NCBI RefSeq assembly: GCF_023487995.1
Contig: NZ_JAMFKN010000004.1
Coordinates: 1-64,000, forward strand
Length of the DNA: 64,000 bases
Direction: 5' to 3'
From: Thermohalobaculum sediminis
GTDB lineage: Bacteria > Pseudomonadota > Alphaproteobacteria > Rhodobacterales > Rhodobacteraceae
Position numbers and translations under genes: made by a program. Under the pieces are notes generated by a model, which saw only the letters and a program-made list of their open reading frames with translations, was not told the origin of the DNA and ran no database searches. This document shows positions 62,315-64,000 of this stretch, in pieces (the first letter of the stretch is position 1; every line of letters begins with the position of its first letter).

Positions 62315-64000
62315 TCAGTTCTCGCGCGTCGTGAAGAACTCACGCGAGACGATGTATTCGGTGGTTTCCGCCCGGCTCAGCGAGGCCACGAGGTCCTCGA
62401 GGAAAAGCTCGGCCGCATCGTTGCGCGGCAGCATCTGGTCGAGGAAGGCGCGGGGGCTTGCGACCGCGACGAAGATATTCGTCCCATAGGGCGGCCCCAC
62501 GAGGAAGCCCCGGCGCCCGACCGCGACATCCTTGGCAGGGAAGAGCACGCGCACCGCGTAGTGGTCGCCGTCCCGCGTCCCCGCCTTGTCCACACGGTTC
62601 TCGGGGCGATCCTTGTAGGGCAGGAGATGGATCACCTTGCCGGTGTTGCCATCGACGTAGAAGACGTAGAGATACGCGTCCGCGTAGCTCTGATCGACCC
62701 TCACGTCGATCACCGGGTTGTCGCCCGAGACGAAGTATCCGGCGGTCGGCGCCCCCTCCTTCTGGCCGTAGCTGAAGGCGAAGCTGAGTTGCGGGGCGTT
62801 GCCGCGCGGCAGCAGGCGCTCGACCTTGCAGACCAGCTCGCTGGTGATCGTCAGGTCCGCCTCGATCGCCCGCGCGCCGTCGAGATCGCCCAGCGCGCCG
62901 CGGATCGCATCGGCATCGGCCTGCGATGCGACGGGGCCCGAGACCAGGACCGGCGTGCCAGGCGGCAGCGGGTCGGGGCCCTGGAAGCGCAGCGGGCCGC
63001 ATTTGGTGAAGCCCGCGACCGCCGCGTTCATCGCCGCATGTGCGAGCGGCTGGGGTGCGAGCGCGACCTGCAGGTCGAGCGAGAGCGCCCGGGCATTCGC
63101 GACGGCCGCGCTCTGCTCCTCGACCAGCGAATAGACCACGCGGTCGGGCGCGGTACCGCGCAGGACGACGTTGGTGTCGGCGACGCTGAGCGACCAGTTC
63201 TCCAACAGCTTGGCGGCCGCGGCGAGTTCGGTCACCGCCGCGGTCCAGTCCTGCGTCGGCATCCCGGTGGCTGGCGTGAGCGTGCCGTCGACCGACTTTC
63301 CGTCGAGCGCCTGCGACAGTCCGCTGCGCAGCGCCACGGCCTCCTCCTCGGACGGGGCGTTACCCGCGACCGACGCGGTGCCGTCCTCGACCTTTAGGTC
63401 GAGCTGGTAGGGCGAGGCCACCGGCAGAGGCTCCTCCATCAGGCCGGGCAGGAGGAAATAGCCGCCGGCGCCGAGGCCCGCGACCACGGCTATGCCGGCG
63501 ATGAGGGCGAAGGCGCCTCCCTTCTTCTTGGCGGGCGGCGCGGCCTCGGCGCCTCCCCGCGCCGGGCTTCCGCCCGACGTTGTCTGCGCCGCCGGGGCCG
63601 GGCGCCCGGCCGGGCGGATCACGGTCTTCTCGCCCGCGCCCGCACCGCCGATCAGCGCGTCGAGGTCGTCGACCTGGCCCATGCCGTCGATCAGCAGGCG
63701 CACATCCGCCGCCGTCCTCGGCCGGTCGTCCGGGTTCGGCTGGAGCAGCGCTTGGATCAGCGGGCGCAGCACGCCGGGCAGGTGCTCGGTCTCGGGCGTC
63801 CGGGTCTTGCCGCCGATGATCTGCTCGAGCGTCTTGCCCTCGCCCGCGCTGCGCCCCTCGCAGGCGGCGAGCAGCGTGGCGCCGAGGCTGTAGAAGTCCG
63901 AGCGCGGATCCAGCGGCCGGCCGTCGATCTGTTCCGGCGAGGCATACTGGTAGGTTCCGGCGAACCCCCCACCGATCACCGAATGCTTGGTCTGCGCGAG
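62315..64000 (-). CDS. ppkA: T6SS serine/threonine kinase PpkA, C-terminal part (gene runs off the window)
   Basis: The reading frame is open at the right edge, so only about 560 C-terminal residues are seen. They include the kinase activation segment and P+1 loop (GTYQYASPEQIDG), DFYSLGATLLAAC and the end of the kinase fold (DDRPRTAADVRLLIDGM). A linker with EKTVIRP follows, then one membrane helix (FALIAGIAVVAGLGAGGYFLL). The periplasmic part has BON-like repeats and a DUF4384-type domain (YLYVFYVDGNTGKVIHLLPY). The kinase phosphorylates Fha and TssL to switch the system on. The start codon and ATP-binding lobe lie outside the window. Confidence 0.93.
   Translation of the reverse strand, partial: LAQTKHSVIGGGFAGTYQYASPEQIDGRPLDPRSDFYSLGATLLAACEGRSAGEGKTLEQIIGGKTRTPETEHLPGVLRPLIQALLQPNPDDRPRTAADVRLLIDGMGQVDDLDALIGGAGAGEKTVIRPAGRPAPAAQTTSGGSPARGGAEAAPPAKKKGGAFALIAGIAVVAGLGAGGYFLLPGLMEEPLPVASPYQLDLKVEDGTASVAGNAPSEEEAVALRSGLSQALDGKSVDGTLTPATGMPTQDWTAAVTELAAAAKLLENWSLSVADTNVVLRGTAPDRVVYSLVEEQSAAVANARALSLDLQVALAPQPLAHAAMNAAVAGFTKCGPLRFQGPDPLPPGTPVLVSGPVASQADADAIRGALGDLDGARAIEADLTITSELVCKVERLLPRGNAPQLSFAFSYGQKEGAPTAGYFVSGDNPVIDVRVDQSYADAYLYVFYVDGNTGKVIHLLPYKDRPENRVDKAGTRDGDHYAVRVLFPAKDVAVGRRGFLVGPPYGTNIFVAVASPRAFLDQMLPRNDAAELFLEDLVASLSRAETTEYIVSREFFTTREN

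Noticed and set aside
1-64000. CRISPR arrays or long tandem repeats
   Set aside because: Reading the whole window showed no regularly spaced repeat array; the only repeats are the tRNA copies, arm sites, small palindromes and in-protein repeats.

Overview
The window is chromosomal DNA from an alphaproteobacterium, most likely a member of the Rhodobacterales (Roseobacter/Paracoccaceae group). This rests on the very high GC content, dense ATGA-type gene overlaps, an ATP12-type F1-ATPase assembly factor, a dimeric NADP isocitrate dehydrogenase of the mitochondrial-like type, CtaA, a CcmE/F/H cytochrome c maturation set, an S9 protein with an N-terminal extension, and a roseobacter-style voltage-gated sodium channel. 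The taxonomic placement is inference from gene content; no database search was run.

Left edge (1-2500): a scarred integration region. It holds the 3' end of an IS3-type transposase, a tyrosine integrase, a 5' half-copy of tRNA-Gly, an intact tRNA-Gly(TCC), a 3' half-copy of the same tRNA, paired integrase arm-type repeats, and the stranded C-terminus of a membrane protein.

Housekeeping part (2500-25400): a HAD phosphatase overlapping the ATP12 chaperone; a ferredoxin-ASKHA corrinoid-activator-like protein; a periplasmic rhodanese; an Lrp regulator; a class II glutamine amidotransferase; icd; two methyltransferases; ctaA; an enoyl-CoA hydratase; a thioesterase; rplM-rpsI with a clear promoter and terminator; TspO; an acyltransferase; murI; a BrkB-family protein; and ccmE. 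PhzF, a MoaD-like/beta-propeller pair and a MarR regulator lie between ccmE and ccmF-ccmH.

Purine catabolism operon (25373-32759, minus strand): uraH, xdhA, xdhB, xdhC, guaD and an isopenicillin-N-synthase-like oxygenase, in the direction of transcription. These genes are almost all abutting or overlapping. Together they would deaminate guanine to xanthine, oxidise xanthine to urate and hydrolyse 5-hydroxyisourate.

Type VI secretion locus (33212 to the right edge): all thirteen core genes are present (tssA, B, C, hcp, E, F, G, clpV, vgrG, J, K, L, M). A PAAR tip, TagJ and the complete threonine-phosphorylation control set (FHA/TagH, TagF, PppA, PpkA) are also there. Between clpV and vgrG lies an unusual block of four genes: a GTG-started lysine-rich helical protein of unknown function, a BacNav-type voltage-gated sodium channel with the selectivity filter TLESW, a fused TssB-TssC-like sheath paralogue with a repetitive acidic tail, and a 101-residue protein translationally coupled to it. 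This block is the most likely candidate for an undescribed system, in which an ion channel and a second sheath-like scaffold belong to a T6SS. A second point of interest is the motif EKTVIRP, shared by the TssL N-terminus and the PpkA linker, a plausible phosphothreonine docking site for the FHA protein.
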